Positions 1 through 11,713 are shown, counted from the first letter of the stretch. The stretch: DNA of 64,000 nucleotides from Patiria miniata (GCF_015706575.1 NW_024037068.1:2914001-2978000), one strand, 5' to 3'. Notes: generated by a model from the letters alone, not told the origin. Numbers and translations: made by a program.

Positions 1-120
1 CACTAGGGGTCAGCTGTGTTTCGCTTGGTTCCTTGTCGCCCATCTTCCTCTCTGTGGAGTTGATCGTTTGGCGGGACGAAGCTGGCGTCGCGTGATCGCT
101 CCACCTCTCCCGCGTCAGGT

Positions 121-240
121 CCCAGCGTTGCCGTAGCAACCAGAAGAACAAGATGACTCAGAAGAATAACATGACCCAGAAGAACGAGAACAAGATGAAG
201 AATAACTTGACCCAGAAGAACAAGAACATGATGAACCATT
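121..240. repeat. Imperfect tandem repeat of about 21 bp
   Basis: Units resembling CAGAAGAACAAGAAC plus ATGAC or ATGATG recur five or six times with small changes. The minus-strand open frame across it (VLLGQVILHLVLVLLGHVIL type) is just the repeat read as codons, so I do not call a gene here. The block begins at the window edge, so its left extent is unknown. Confidence 0.6.
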
Positions 241-349
241 ACAATAATTGCTTAAAGTAGGACTTTAACAACAGACTTATGATGTAACAACTCGGGTCTG
301 TCACCTGTAAGACTATATAGTCACCCCCTGGCACTTAAAAGATCACATT

Positions 350-1225
350 TTATACCTCTCCAACCTCTACTTCGAGATCACTGGCACCTTCAGTAGTAAC
401 AAGGTTTTGATAGAATGCCTTTTTGTGAGTTGGCATTCCAACGTCTAGTTTATGCAATTCTTCTTTCTTCATTGGTGGTATACCCGAAGGATTTTCCATT
501 CTTGGTAGGTAGTATACTATGCTTTGGTTTGCAGCCATTTGGACTCTTATGTCTCTGGCTTCAGCTGTCTTCAGGATACTTACCTCCAATGTGGGTGCTT
601 GCAGAATGACATGTCTTAATGAACATGCTGAGAGACCCACTAAGCCACCTTGACATCCTTCAATACCACATTCACGTTTGCTTTGTTTGTGATCAGAATC
701 ATTAAGGTATGATCCATTGTTACGGACTCAATTTTCTTGCGAGAGGATCCGATTAGTTCGTCAATGTCTTTTATGGATGTCTGGCTGTTAATCTTTGATC
801 CGATGTTTCCATTTACGGAATCAGCTCAAGGCTCAAGGTACTTAAATGTTATGCTTTGAGCAGCAACCGATGGGTGGTTCACTACTCTATAGGCAATGCC
901 GACAACAAGGTCCAGTTTGTATTCTGTGAGGAACAGTTGTCTGTATAGATAATTACTTCCTCCTTGTCTCTATGTTTCTGTATGAATTAAACGAAGAAGC
1001 TGCAAATGTTGCTTGTATTTCAGCCAGCCTCGGCCTCGTGCCAAAGAACGCATGTTGTTTGTCCATCATTACCCGGGGATGCAAAGGTTTCATTGAACAC
1101 TACTAGTTTGCGGGAAAAGAAGTGGTCTTTTGTGGGAAGATATTGTCATAGCTTTCTGCAAATCAACGGTTGCAACGAACAACTCCTCATCTGTAGCCAT
1201 TCTCTGCATATCATCATGTAAGGTT
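350..1225 (-). pseudogene. Decayed DDE-type DNA transposase fragment
   Basis: Minus-strand translation gives recognisable stretches in several frames: DEELFVATVDLQKAMTIS and VFNETFASPGNDGQTTCVLW (about 1210-1030), then VIIYTDNCSSQNTNWTLLSA (about 955-895), then a tail with LRHVILQAPTLEVSILKTAE (about 615-550). The order 'LQK..., V.N.T......C.LW, TDNC..QN.N' is what I remember from a group of invertebrate DDE-nuclease-like proteins (often labelled only as DUF-containing). In that group the Asp of TDNC is a catalytic candidate. Frame changes and stops between the stretches show it is dead. I see no ends or target duplication. The family name is recalled, not tested, and an uncharacterised host gene relic is possible. 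Confidence 0.45.
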
Positions 1226-2690
1226 GATCTAACTTCTATCTGTTGTAACCCGTGTTTGGGATACACTAAACATTCTTAACACTCACATATGTAAATTAGG
1301 TTTTTCCTGGACTTGCAATCTTTAAAAAAATCATAACTTAAATATTTTAAAAGCGCCCATAACCAATTTTTTTTTAAGATTGTGGCTGAAATCAAAAACT
1401 AATATTTCAAAAAAAAAAACGACATTTGAAGCGTATTTATTTCTGCATCTCAAGCTCAAAGGTAATTTCGGTACGCATTTTCTCTGCGCTTTATGTTACG
1501 ATTTTGGTTTTATTTTATGAAATAGAGGCCACTTGAAGAGGTTTAATATTATGTACAAATTGGCTTTGTAGGCACTATAGTTTTGGAATTACAAGTATTA
1601 AAGGTTCGGAGGTCTTGCTTATTAGTCACAAGTTCGTTGACCCGTATTTCAAAAACCAACAAACCAATATAGGCCTACTAAACATTTCAGTTCTGGGGGT
1701 TTCTCATAAAGGCCAATCATCACACCAAATATCGTTTCAATCTGTGAGGGTTGCGTGCAAAATCGTGTTGAATTGACACGGAATGACCAAATTACGTAAC
1801 GTAGTGCCTTTTTTTCTTTAGCTTAACACGCCCTTCCACTATTGTATTCAGGAAAGAAAGGCTTGCATTGAGAGCAAACATAAACTTCAGGCGAGGCTGC
1901 AAGCCACAACTTCCATATGTAGACGCAGGGAGGCAGAAGGAACAGATCTTGGAGGACTCTGGGAAGAGAGGAGCCTCGGTTAAACTTCAGAGGGTCAACT
2001 TCAGTTAAAATTGAACACCACTAGTATACTACTGCAAAATACACTAGTACTGCACAATTACATCCAAAACTAAACTGCATATCAAAATAAGTTCACCTGA
2101 GAAAAGCATATTGCAAGAACCTTTGTCTGTAATGCTCAGCTTTCAGCTAAATATTTCGCAGTAAAAACACAGATGGTCTTACAGAATAAGTCACTACTGT
2201 TTTTACTCATCCAGCTTTTGTTTTGCTGATAACATGTATCTCACGGTCGATCACGATCATTTTTCATACTGTACAGACGAAGAGCGATCGTCAGCAACAA
2301 GTTGAGAACAAGACTTCTAAGTCAGATACTATCATACTACAGGTCTTTTGCTCATCCACTAGCTGTATGTATTACCATGGCAGATGAGATTTTACTTTCC
2401 TTTGTTTGCAAAGTTTACATGCCTTAAGGAATTTGTTTAAATAATTTGCAAGTTGGTGGATCTATGCACTAATAAACAGATGAGACTCCGTTGTGGCAAT
2501 CGTTGCAGGCTTTTCATTATACGTGTTCTCATCATTGTTTTTAAGATAACACTCTTAATATATGACCATTTTCAAGCTTAGGGCACCTTTTAATTATACT
2601 CGGACATTATATAGTTTAATCTGACTCAAGTTGTACATATTTCATTTTGTTATCAGGAATGGCCAAGACTAGCTGCAAAAACTTAAAGAA
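1226..2690. other. No gene recognised
   Basis: AT-rich sequence with poly-A and poly-T runs. One short open stretch at about 1850-2007 on the plus strand (starting KERLALRANINFRRGC) follows a weak acceptor-like TATTCAG. It could be an exon relic, but I recognise no family. Confidence 0.3.
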
Positions 2691-2711
2691 ACAGTACAGA
2701 CCAGAAATTTA

Positions 2712-2870
2712 ACGAGTCACTGATTTTTGTGACTCGAGTCGAGTCGTGTCATTTTAAAGAAGTGACTCGAGTCGAGTCGAGTCTTTAGGTCAACAAGGTC
2801 GAGTCGAGTCGAATCGAGTCACAGTGTGTGGTCGAGTCGAGATAAGTATTTAGCTCGAGTCAATTCGAGT
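2712..2870. repeat. GACTCGAGTC-rich subterminal repeat, probable end of a hAT element
   Basis: The pentamer GAGTC/GACTC is repeated about twenty times, often as the palindrome GACTCGAGTC or as GTCGAGTCGAGTC. Clustered short palindromes just inside the ends are known in hAT elements, where they bind transposase. A hAT transposase fragment on the minus strand begins 440 bp away, so this is plausibly the 3' end region of the same element. I could not fix the terminal inverted repeat or an 8-bp target duplication. Confidence 0.5.
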
Positions 2871-3310
2871 TATTTTGTTTTTTATTTTAAATTTGGGCCA
2901 CTAAATGTGGTGACACCACTTTGACTCAAAAATAAAAAAGGGGGTGCCAGCTGATCGCCATCCAACTAATGGGGGCACTGATCAAACCGCGTGTGCATGT
3001 AAACCTGTATACAGTAATGTATACAGTTTGTAATAGAAGGGTGTGTTTTAATCGGTGAAGTTGTTTTTTACCAGCACATGGAATCCACAATAAAGGTAAG
3101 GCCTTTTAGAGTTTGGTGTCATTTTAAATACTGCAACTGCATGTACATGTGTATATGATGTGCACATGAATGAAATTTATCAAGACCTGTCATAAAAGAG
3201 CTTAAGTTTGCAAACCCTTTCATTTCAAACAAAATACAAGTACTTGCAAGCTTTTCTTAGTTAAAAAAAGGAAAGAAAAAGATAAAAAATCACCATTACC
3301 CATGCAAGAA

Positions 3311-3942
3311 TTACACATTCTCACCTCTAGCTCTCAAGCGGATGACCTCTTTTTTCTCTTCAGGCATAATGACATCAATTAGCCACTGCATTCCAAATGA
3401 AGGGTCTAGTTCAGCTGCTAGGATGTAGATGTCCTCTCCAAACGGATGAATGTTTCCCACCTCAACTTCTCCTCCTTCACTCATACCAACCACGCAGAAA
3501 ATCACATGGAAGCGTCTCTTCAGAAACGAGTGCGGCTCCGTGACAAGCAGCTTGAGGAACTTCACTTTCTTTGTGCAGTTCACAAGGTGTCTGGGCAGAA
3601 CAAAACTTATTGTAGGTAAATGCTCTCCTTGTGTAAGGTTGGTGGCCTTTGAGAAGGGCTGTAGTATGTCCACCATCTCTTTAAGTTGTGCCCATTCAAG
3701 TACTGTTAGTACAATCTCTGGAGGACCTGCATCTTTACAATGTCCAATAACTGTTGGTGACCCAGTGAAGTGACTGACAACAGCTGTCTGAAAACAGAGT
3801 TCCACCGGGTGGAGTTGGGGGCTGGAATACACCTCTCAGAGCCAAACGTCTTCTCAAAACACTCTTTGAACACAGTGCTGGAGTGCAGGAGTGCTGTTAT
3901 TCTTGACACTTTTGACATTGCTGGCCTATTAACTAAACACAA
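3311..3942 (-). pseudogene. hAT transposase fragment (ZBED-like), frameshifted exon
   Basis: Minus-strand translation gives CIPAPNSTRWNSVFRQLLSV, typical of the hAT family block (S/A)RWNS. In another frame it continues as PEIVLTVLEWAQLKEMVDIL, QPFSKATNLTQGEHLPTIS and FVLP, the region before the C-terminal dimerisation domain. The join needs one frameshift near 3735-3760. A good acceptor (polypyrimidine then TTGTGTTTAG) precedes the block near 3932, and a GAG|GTGAGA donor follows near 3326. It may therefore be an internal exon of a ZBED-type gene or an intron-bearing hAT element. The N-terminal BED finger, the catalytic DDE part and the hATC tail are not found here. Confidence 0.65.
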
Positions 3943-4229
3943 GAAATAAAATACAAAATAAGTAAACTATTCAATAAGAAAAAAAATTGTTTACCAATTT
4001 TGTTTTCAATAAAGGAAGTAATGTCAAAAATGTCTATTTTTCTCAAACGATATAACCCCCCCCCCTTCCCAAAAAGAACCACTTAAATACTTTTCAAATT
4101 CTGTAATCTGTATACTTTTAAGGACATGCTCCTTCTCTTTAAAAATGGAAGGGTACACATAGTTCCTGCCCAATATCAGATTTGATATTGTACTTGAGGG
4201 ACTGGAATACTTAAGCTGATGGCAAACTT

Positions 4230-4483
4230 TTTAACACTGCTCGCCTTCACTCTAAAACATCGCGTGGTCCTCATCCGCGAACTGCTGTTTACTGATGATG
4301 CAGCGTTGGCGTACCACAATGAAGCCCAGTTCCAGCGGCTCAGAGATTGCCAGTCCCAAGCAATCAGTTTGAGCCGACCATCAGCCTGAAAAGGACCAAC
4401 ATTTCGTGGCCCAGAACATAGTCAGCCCTCCTTCCATCACCATGAACGGACATGTTCTTCAGGTGGTGGATACCTTAACCTAC
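4230..4483 (+). pseudogene. LINE reverse transcriptase fragment, 5' part
   Basis: Plus-strand translation contains RELLFTDDAALAYHNEAQFQ, then SLKRTN and SPPSITMNGHVLQVVDTLTY. This is the palm region of a non-LTR reverse transcriptase, with TDD for the catalytic [YF]xDD box followed by the usual 'TISLKKTN ... I...L..V..F.YLG' segment. The frame is interrupted at 4483 by a solo LTR and continues at 5199. It is a short remnant of a 5'-truncated LINE. The style resembles RTE/jockey-like endonuclease-reverse transcriptases of marine invertebrates, but the clade is unresolved. Confidence 0.75.
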
Positions 4484-5198
4484 TGTAGCGCAATAGCAGT
4501 TTGGTTATTATTTGGTCAATAGAGGGCTCCTCAGTGACATTAGTTTAGTTCCTGCTCGTCAGCCTGGGCTGATTTATGCGTATAATGCGCGCGGCAGCGT
4601 TGGGCCAGACTACGCGCGTAGAGTATATAAACACGCGCGCGGGCGACCACGCTCAGTTCCCGCTCAGTTTCGTAAGGGGTACGTGGTCTCCCAGTTTAAG
4701 TGTGCTGTGTAGCTAGATAGTGAGTAACGGGACAAGTAGGTGAAGCTCTCAGAGGGAGGAACTCCGTCCACGGGGCAAGACAGACAGTGGTGAGTGGACG
4801 TTAAACAACTAGCGGGGAGGATTATTTAGAGATTTGGGAACTGCTGTTACTCTCGGGGGAAGCTTCATTAAGTCTGCATAGTAAAACACCTATTTAGGGC
4901 AGTAACTGGTGTGCGCCTCCACCTACACCTTGACAGGCGGCCTAGATAGGACAAAGAGAGTTCCGTTAATAAACGCAGTGTTAAAGTTTACAGAAGTGAG
5001 TCAGTGTTCCTCCTTGTAGATTTCCCGCCCTTCCAGGTTCCCCATTTACTGTTACCCCTTCCCCTGAGTTGTAGGCGCTACGACGCCTGGTGGTAGATTG
5101 CCCCAAAACGAGCCTGCTCCCTTGGCCTACGATGGTTTGACCGCTCGCTGACTTAGGCCTAGGACGACTTAGGGTTGCAACTAGACAGTACCGCCACA
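4484..5198 (+). mobile_element. Solo LTR inserted in a LINE, 4-bp target duplication
   Basis: The 715-bp block starts TGTAGCGCAATAG and ends CAGTACCGCCACA, with the LTR-type ends TG...CA. CTAC flanks it on both sides (4480-4483 and 5199-5202). Removing the block together with one CTAC makes the LINE reading run on as DTLTYLGSSISST, which fixes both boundaries. Inside are a TATA box (TATATAA near 4625), an initiator-like TCAGTT about 30 bp on, and AATAAA near 4965, as expected for a U3-R-U5 LTR in plus orientation. No internal coding region remains, so it is a recombined solo LTR, probably of a Gypsy-type element. Confidence 0.85.
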
Positions 5199-5830
5199 CT
5201 ACCTTGGTTCATCCATCTCCAGCACACTGTTTCTTGACACAGAGCTTAACAGCAGAAATCCATGGCCGCAGCTGTCCTTACAAGACTGAGCAAGAGAGTC
5301 TGGAACAACCATCACGGTGACTGTACACACCAAAATGCAAGTGTATCAGGCCCGTGTCCTCATTACACGGTTGTGAAGCTATGCACCGGCCAGGAGTAGA
5401 GACTAACAGCTTACAACTCCGATGCCTCAGACGCATCTTCTGCATAAGCTGGCAGGATCGAGTGACCCACACGGAGGTTTTAGAGCGTGCCGGTATCCGA
5501 GCACGTTTGCTCTCCTCGGTATAAGACGTCTTAGATGGCATGGGCCATGTCAGGAGGATGGACTCGGGTCGGCTCCTGAAAGTATCTCCAATATGGAGAA
5601 CTTGTTGAAGATACAAGACCTGTAGGGCAACCGTATCTCGATCCGCTATAAGGACATCTGCAAGAGGGACTTAAAGAGCCCGACAGCTGGGAACGCACTG
5701 CAGACGACAGGAAGGTGGGCTGAAAATGCTAGAAATGACTTGATGTGGTAGAGACTGCCACACAAGAGTGGGTCTTTACAGTCACAGGTGCGAAAGACAT
5801 TGATCAATCTACTGACGTGATAGCTAAGAC
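5199..5830 (+). pseudogene. LINE reverse transcriptase fragment, 3' part
   Basis: This continues the LINE after the solo LTR. Recognisable pieces are YLGSSISST, LTRLSKRVWNN, 'SLQLRCLRRIFCISWQDRVT' with THTEVLERAGI, then HVRRMDSGRLLK and IRYKDICKRDLKS. These are the conserved C-terminal 'LRCLRRI..I.W.DR..N..VL' and 'RY.D.CKRDL' segments of non-LTR retrotransposon ORF2 proteins. Several frameshifts and stops separate them, so it is inactive. No poly-A tail or terminal microsatellite is evident after 5830, so the 3' limit is approximate. Confidence 0.7.
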
Positions 5831-6180
5831 TTTTGGTGTGCTACATCGTAAGCTATGACATATTGATGCCATTGTAGTAGTAAAATTCCAATGGAAAATT
5901 GGAATAGACTAAAATGTCAGTAATTGTAATGGGCAAAAATATATGTATGAGTACACAAAGCAAAAGTGTACATCTTCAAGAACCTCATCATAATCAATCT
6001 CTTGATGCTCTTCCACTATTGATTCTCCGCTTCTTCAACAGTTTTCTGCAGGACGTCAATGAGTGAAGAATGGGCCGCATCACCATACTGGAATTGATTA
6101 TCGACCACCGCAATATGACTATGCTGTTATCACCATTTCCAGCTAATACTACAAGATTAAGCCTACACCTTAATTTGTCT

Positions 6181-6715
6181 TCCTATGATGCGTAGTTCAA
6201 AGGTTATGTCAAATAACCGATTTGTGTCGAAATTCCAAGATGGCCGCCAAGATGCCCGCCAAATTATGAAAATAATGCTTTCAATCGATTCCTTACACCC
6301 AAATTATCCCCAAAATGTATTCGTTTTCCTTCCCATGATACCTAGTTCAAAAGTTACGTCAAATAACCGATTTTCGTCAAAATCCAAGATGGCCGCCAAA
6401 TTATAAAAATAACGCTTTCAATCGATTCCCAACACCCAAGTTACCCCGAAAAACATGTTCATTTGTCTTCTCTGATGCCTGGCTCAAAAGGTATGTCAAT
6501 AACTGATTTTTGTCGAAATCCAAAATGGTTGCCAAGATGGCCGCCAAATTATAAAAATAACGCTTTCAATCGATTTCTAACACCTACGTTACCCCGAAAA
6601 ACATGTTCATTTGTCTTCCTATGATGCCTGGCTCAAAAGGTATGTCAATAACTGATTTTTGTCGAAATCCAAAATGGCCGCCAAGATGGCCGCCAAATGA
6701 ACCCCATGGGACAAT
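6181..6715. repeat. Four-copy tandem repeat, unit about 140-150 bp
   Basis: The same sequence order (CCTATGATGCCTGGCTCAAA, GTCAATAACTGATTTTTGTC, AAATCCAAGATGGCCGCCAA, then AATAACGCTTTCAATCGATT) repeats four times, starting near 6184, 6333, 6472 and 6620. The last copy is truncated. Copies are about 85-95% alike, and the last two are closest. Units carry AAGATGGCCGCC, which matches the YY1 core AAGATGGCGGC only loosely. The plus-strand open frame across two copies is a by-product of the repeat. Confidence 0.85.
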
Positions 6716-6824
6716 ATCTGATCTTGGGAACATCAAAATTCGTTATCTAGACACCCTAAGGATTACAAAAAAAGTTGGTTAAAAACATATATATCTAGGG
6801 GTGCGTGGGAACCCTATCTTCCGA

Positions 6825-7465
6825 CTAGACTAATTAGTCCGAAGGTTCGATAGTCTGAAGGGCACATTAGTCCGAAGGGCCCATTAGTCCGAAAATAGAA
6901 TAAGGTTATATTAATCCTAAGGCTCGATAATCCGAATAGACGATATGGTTCTATATAGTCCGAATCGACAATAAGGTTCGATAGTCCGAATAGATGATAA
7001 GGTTCGATAGTCCGAATTGACAATAAGTTTCGATAGACCGAATTGACAATAAGATTCGATAGTTCGAATTGAGAATAAGGTTCGATAGTCCGAGTGCGCA
7101 ATACGCCAGTCTGACTCTCCGGACTATCGGACCGTATTGTCCATTTGGACTATCGGACCTTATAGTTTTTTCGGACTATCAAACCTTATTGTCAATTCGA
7201 AATAATGAACCTTCGGACTATTGAACCTTATTTTCGTTTTGGACTATTGAACCTTCGGCCTTTTTAACCTTAATCTTAATTCGGACTTCAGAGCCTTCCG
7301 ATAAATGAACCTTGAGACTAATGGACCTTCGGATTAATGAACGTTCGGACTATTGCATCAAATGTTCGGATTAACAAACCTCATTTTTCATTCTCGAACT
7401 AACGAACCCCCTCTTATGGAAATTTAGTGCATTCGGACTATCGAACCTTCGGACTATCGGGTGGC
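6825..7465. repeat. TAGTCCGAA foldback array (large palindrome)
   Basis: Left of about 7110 the motif GGTTCGATAGTCCGAAT plus GACAATAA repeats with a 26-28 bp period. Right of it the reverse complement (TTCGGACTATCGAACCTTAT) repeats. The block is therefore a foldback of roughly 290 + 350 bp with a short centre (CAGTCTGACTCTCCGGAC). The right edge ends ...TCGGACTATCGGGTGG, much like the edge of a fragment at 19435. Related fragments lie at 11714-12130, 14325-14425 and 19375-19435. The structure resembles foldback DNA transposons with internally repetitive inverted ends. No coding sequence is present. Confidence 0.8.
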
Positions 7466-7544
7466 CCCCGTTTAGATAAACGCACCATGACTTGTGTTCA
7501 CCGTTTTTATTTTTTACAGTGTATAGCAATGCGAAGATTCCACT

Positions 7545-8305
7545 TTTTATAACTGTAGTATTCCTGGTCATCAATTTGGGTCAAAAAGGTTCCATATCAT
7601 GCAAGATCGATTTTGTGTTATTTTGCGTTAATAGGCGATCCAAATGCAAGAGCACTTAAAATGAAAAAAAATAAAGCACGGTTCGCACTTCATAAGCGTT
7701 TGGTTGTCTAGCTCTTATAGTGCAGCAAAGTTATCGAAATTACACGCCGTCTTGAAATCTTATAATAATCTTTCGTTATGCATGTATCCCCTTACACGAA
7801 TAAAACAAAAAGCAGTTATGCATAACATGAACAGTGCATCTGGCCCGAATAAATTAGAAATTTATGAGCGTTTTATTTTACATAATGTAAATTTGGTCGA
7901 GAATACGCACGGAGAAACCACTTTCTTCGTGGGGGTGCCACAATCGCTATCAGCAAACAAAAATTGTTTTCAATTAATTCTAAGAATCCCGGATGGCAAT
8001 TCGCAGATTCTTATGTGCAACTGTATAATCAGGATTCTAATTTAGCATTTATTATACGATGTGTATTTTTTCGGCAACTGTATAATAAGAATGTACTCTC
8101 GCATTACCCTTTGGGCATACCTTTGTTTTCTGCCATCTAGTATCGACATGTCTTGCATGACAATGGAACGTCAGTGCACTATTTTATGATTCCACACACT
8201 GAATTGATTAACATATGAAAGAACCAAACCCCGTGGTGGGCTCCGGGTGAAAGCAAACCGCCGGAGTTATCGTAGTAAGTATAGCAACACACACGTTCAA
8301 AAGGA
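7545..8305 (+). repeat. Dispersed repeat, copy 1 of a local pair
   Basis: About 760 bp is collinear with 10121-10866. Shared landmarks include ATAACTGTAGTATTCCTGG, GGTTCGCAC, GTTGTCTAGCTCTTA, TTTCGTTATGCATG, CACGGAGAAAC, GTGGG-GTACCACA and, at the right, AACCAAACCC...TGGGCTC-GGGTGAAAGCAAACC. Similarity is around 70% with small indels. A 113-residue open frame in this copy is not conserved in the second copy, so I treat it as chance. Confidence 0.7.
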
Positions 8306-10120
8306 AGATTCTTAAATATCGTTCCAGAACGTCGTTAACTTCAATTCCCAATTTCTGTTAAAAAAAGCCACCAAATTGTTTAAGGTGTAGTATAATTAAA
8401 TTTGTAGCATTCTAAGTCGTCATAATTTCGATAAATTGGTCTCAAGTGGCGATCGGCATTGAATTGCCGGGGGAAAGAAAAATAAAATTCGATATTTTGT
8501 CATTCATTAATTTAATGCTTCTGTCTTCAGACGTTTGATTCATAGCATTTTCTAGTCCGTTGAAGGCCTGTACTTTTCTGTGTTTTTCTGCGTTTTCTTG
8601 TCTCTGTGTGAATCGATTCTGTAAAACATGGCTGCCAATGCTCGAGTTTTCCGCCCAGACAACAATTTAGATATCGAAGTCAGACTGATACCGTATCATA
8701 TATGCCTTCAAAGGAGTTCCATTTCATTATCTGGCTATTGCCGACATTCTCGGGTCGAAGCACCTTACTGCTCGTAAACATTCATAAGAACAGATAGACA
8801 TTACCAAGTAGAGCCGGGAAAACACATTCAAAACACGTTCAAAAAATGATTCAAACCGGATAAAACATGCACGTTTGCAGAGCCTCGGTTGAACATCTGA
8901 TATATCCTAACATGCAAATTGTATGCAACCCCTCGCGCTAGCAAATTGGATTTGACTTTAAATAAGTGACGTCACTCAGATCAAATATCTGGAATATGAT
9001 GTTGATTGATAAATTTGGATGCCATTTTTTTTGTAATCCAAGGACGGGTTACCGAAGACCCGATAAAGAAGGCGCAGAAGATGCAAACACGACAAGACAA
9101 GTATTAAGCTGAACCCAGAACAAATTTCAATTCGTTTAATTCAGAATAGCCATATTCATTGGAAGTCTTCATGTATGTGGTTTACTCAGTGGGCATGATT
9201 CAGTACATTCTCTGCCATGGCGTTACGGATTGATCCTTTTTCAAACTTTTGGCCAATGTACAGATACTATAGCAAGTCTATAAATGCACAACGACACCGG
9301 ATGAGTCATTCAGCGCGTCAGTGATTCATCAGTAAGGTGCAAAGAGGACTATAGACGAATCTGGGCACACTGTGCACTCAAAATGCCCCCTTCAATGAAG
9401 AAACCATTGTGTACGTCAATGTACAAAACAAGTGTCTTGTGACCAGCCTCGTTCCCAGGGTGTCGAGCAGTACGCACCCACCACTACCTGATCTCTTACC
9501 CTGGTATTGGATCCTTTGCATGTGCAAGATGTTTGAACACGTATGCAAATGAGAATAGTCTGGTGCCTGCATGTGTGTTACATTAGCATTTGCTTTTGTA
9601 TGCGGTGTCTGGGGTAGGAGCAGCATCATCTCGTCGCGCCGTTAGTTTTGAAAACACGATTTGTTTAAAAATAAAATTTTACAATCTGGCCCGCCAATAT
9701 GCAGTATCACATTTCATATTAATATCAGCAAACTTGAAAGAACAGGAGTATCATTGAGAAGGTGTGGACTTTATAATTATAATTACAATGATCGTGAAAC
9801 ACGTAATGCACTTTGGAAATAACACCACCAACTACACGCTATTAATCCATTATTAGCAAATTGCAGTATCGAATCAGTATACAGGAAGAAAGTTTACTAT
9901 CCAGGGCTTTCTATTAGAAACGAGGTTGGAAATAAAGTAAGCACTGGGTACGAGGTTGCCTTGTGACGGATTATTTGAAAATTATTAATATGTATACAAT
10001 GCTTTTGCGATAAAAGGGGGACCTTTGTGATATGATTGTTAGCGTGTCCGGATTTGCCTTTCTGGGACCAACATATATGGTTTATGGCCAATTTAATAAA
10101 AATGGGAAGACTTTACTTTG
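8306..10120. other. No gene recognised
   Basis: AT-rich spacer with no conserved reading frame and no clear repeat. The 83-residue minus-strand frame at 9378-9629 has no recognisable family. Confidence 0.35.
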
Positions 10121-10866
10121 ATAACTGTAGCATTTCTGGCCATAAATGTTGTGTCATAGGGTTTGCTATACCATATCATTTTCGTGCAAATTGCGTTGCA
10201 AGGCAGCTCGCCTTGTAATGCAAATTATGCAAGGTCACTTGAAATAAAACATACATAAAAATATGGTTCGCACAACACCACATGCGTGTACAGTTGTCTA
10301 GCTCTTTAGTCAGATTTATTAAAATGATACACTTGACATATGGCAATAATGTTTCGTTATGCATGCAGCCCGTTAAGATTGCAGTTATGCATAAAAGTTC
10401 ATCTGGACAGAATAAATCAAAAATTTACGGGCACTATAACTTCTTAAAATGTAAATTTGGCGTCATGCCATATTGTTAATATTATAGAATAAACACGGAG
10501 AAACTATTGTCTTTGTGGGTGTACCACAGTTTAAGACAACAAACGTTTTTATCTTTTCTTTTAACTTAATCTGGTAATCTCGGACCGGAGGTCGCAGATT
10601 CTTTTGTACTATAAGAATAATAAGAATGTATTATACGAATTGCAATGTGTTATGTACAAATGTAAGAATGTTTGCCTCTCATTACCACTTTGGCAAACCA
10701 TTTTGTCATCGATATGTTTTGCATGACGATGGAACATCTGTGCACTTTTTAATAATTCCACACTTAGAATTGATTTGCATATTCAATAACCAAACCCTCT
10801 GTTGGGCTCTGGGTGAAAGCAAACCATTGCATTTATTTTAAATAGGTGCAGCAACAAACGTTGTTA
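10121..10866 (+). repeat. Dispersed repeat, copy 2 of a local pair
   Basis: Diverged partner of 7545-8305, in the same orientation and collinear over its full length. Its open frames differ from those of copy 1, so this is probably a non-coding repeat and not a gene duplicate. Terminal inverted repeats were not found, so the class is unknown. Confidence 0.7.
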
Positions 10867-11456
10867 TATAGACCTGCGCGTACTGGTCAGGAACAAACTT
10901 GAACGATCTGATCTGGGAGCTCTTTGAAAGGAATTAAAGGTTTGAAAGTTTTAAAAGAAAGTGTTTGACCTAAAACCCAAGACTCTGTTTTAGAAATGTT
11001 CGTTACAAAATTCATGAAGTCGGAATGAGTCAACGCATTCATTTTTCTCTCATTAGGCCAAGATACCGAAGAAACAAGAGGACGTTCCAGCTGCCGTAAC
11101 AGCTTTTTACAGGTGAGCATACTGTTAATACATTACCTTTACTAGCGCTACACAGTGCAGTTACGCGCGCTAATAATACCGTGCGATATATGGCCATCTT
11201 CAGTAGCGTTGTGCATACCTAAAATCTCCGATTTTTTTTTTTAAATCATTCACCTGAAGTATAGTTAAAATTAATAAATACAAGGTTGTATCGGATTTCG
11301 AGGGTAATTTTCGATAGCTTTGTGGCGCAAATTAAAATAAATCAGACCCCGGTACGCAATACTATGTGTTTTCTATTGCGATCGCGGTGCGGCGACCCCC
11401 ACTCAATCATGTAATGCACTGCTGTAAACATTGCGTGACGTAATTCAGAGGGCTAT

Positions 11457-11612
11457 TCATCCAGTGTCCACAACGAGAAATCCGACCGAAAATACTCTGC
11501 CGTCTTGACGCAAAGTGTTGTTTTAGAAGGCGTTCAACTTTAGATGCCGTTTTCTCCGATTGCTAGTTTTTACTGGTATGTACATGGGTGCCACTTCGTA
11601 GTGTTGCTGACG
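11457..11612 (+). mobile_element. CGTCACCG-family MITE, right-end fragment
   Basis: 155 bp matches the right end of the complete element at 17358-18018 at roughly 87%, including TTTTAGAAGGCGTTCAACTT and TTTCTCCGATTGCTAGTTTT. It ends in GGGTGCCACTTCGTAGTG then TTGCTGACG, a decayed form of the family end. ATAT follows. The left part of the element is missing. Confidence 0.75.
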
Positions 11613-11713
11613 ATATCAAACTACGATCAAATTGGACTCATTTTTCATAAAATTGGTGTCCACCCGATATCCGAAGGTTTTAAAGTCCCAATGCGCAAAC
11701 TTCCCATAAGAGG

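Noticed and set aside
3-239. 78-residue hydrophobic minus-strand frame
   Set aside because: It is a tandem repeat read as codons (VLLG.VILH repeated), with no start context or family.
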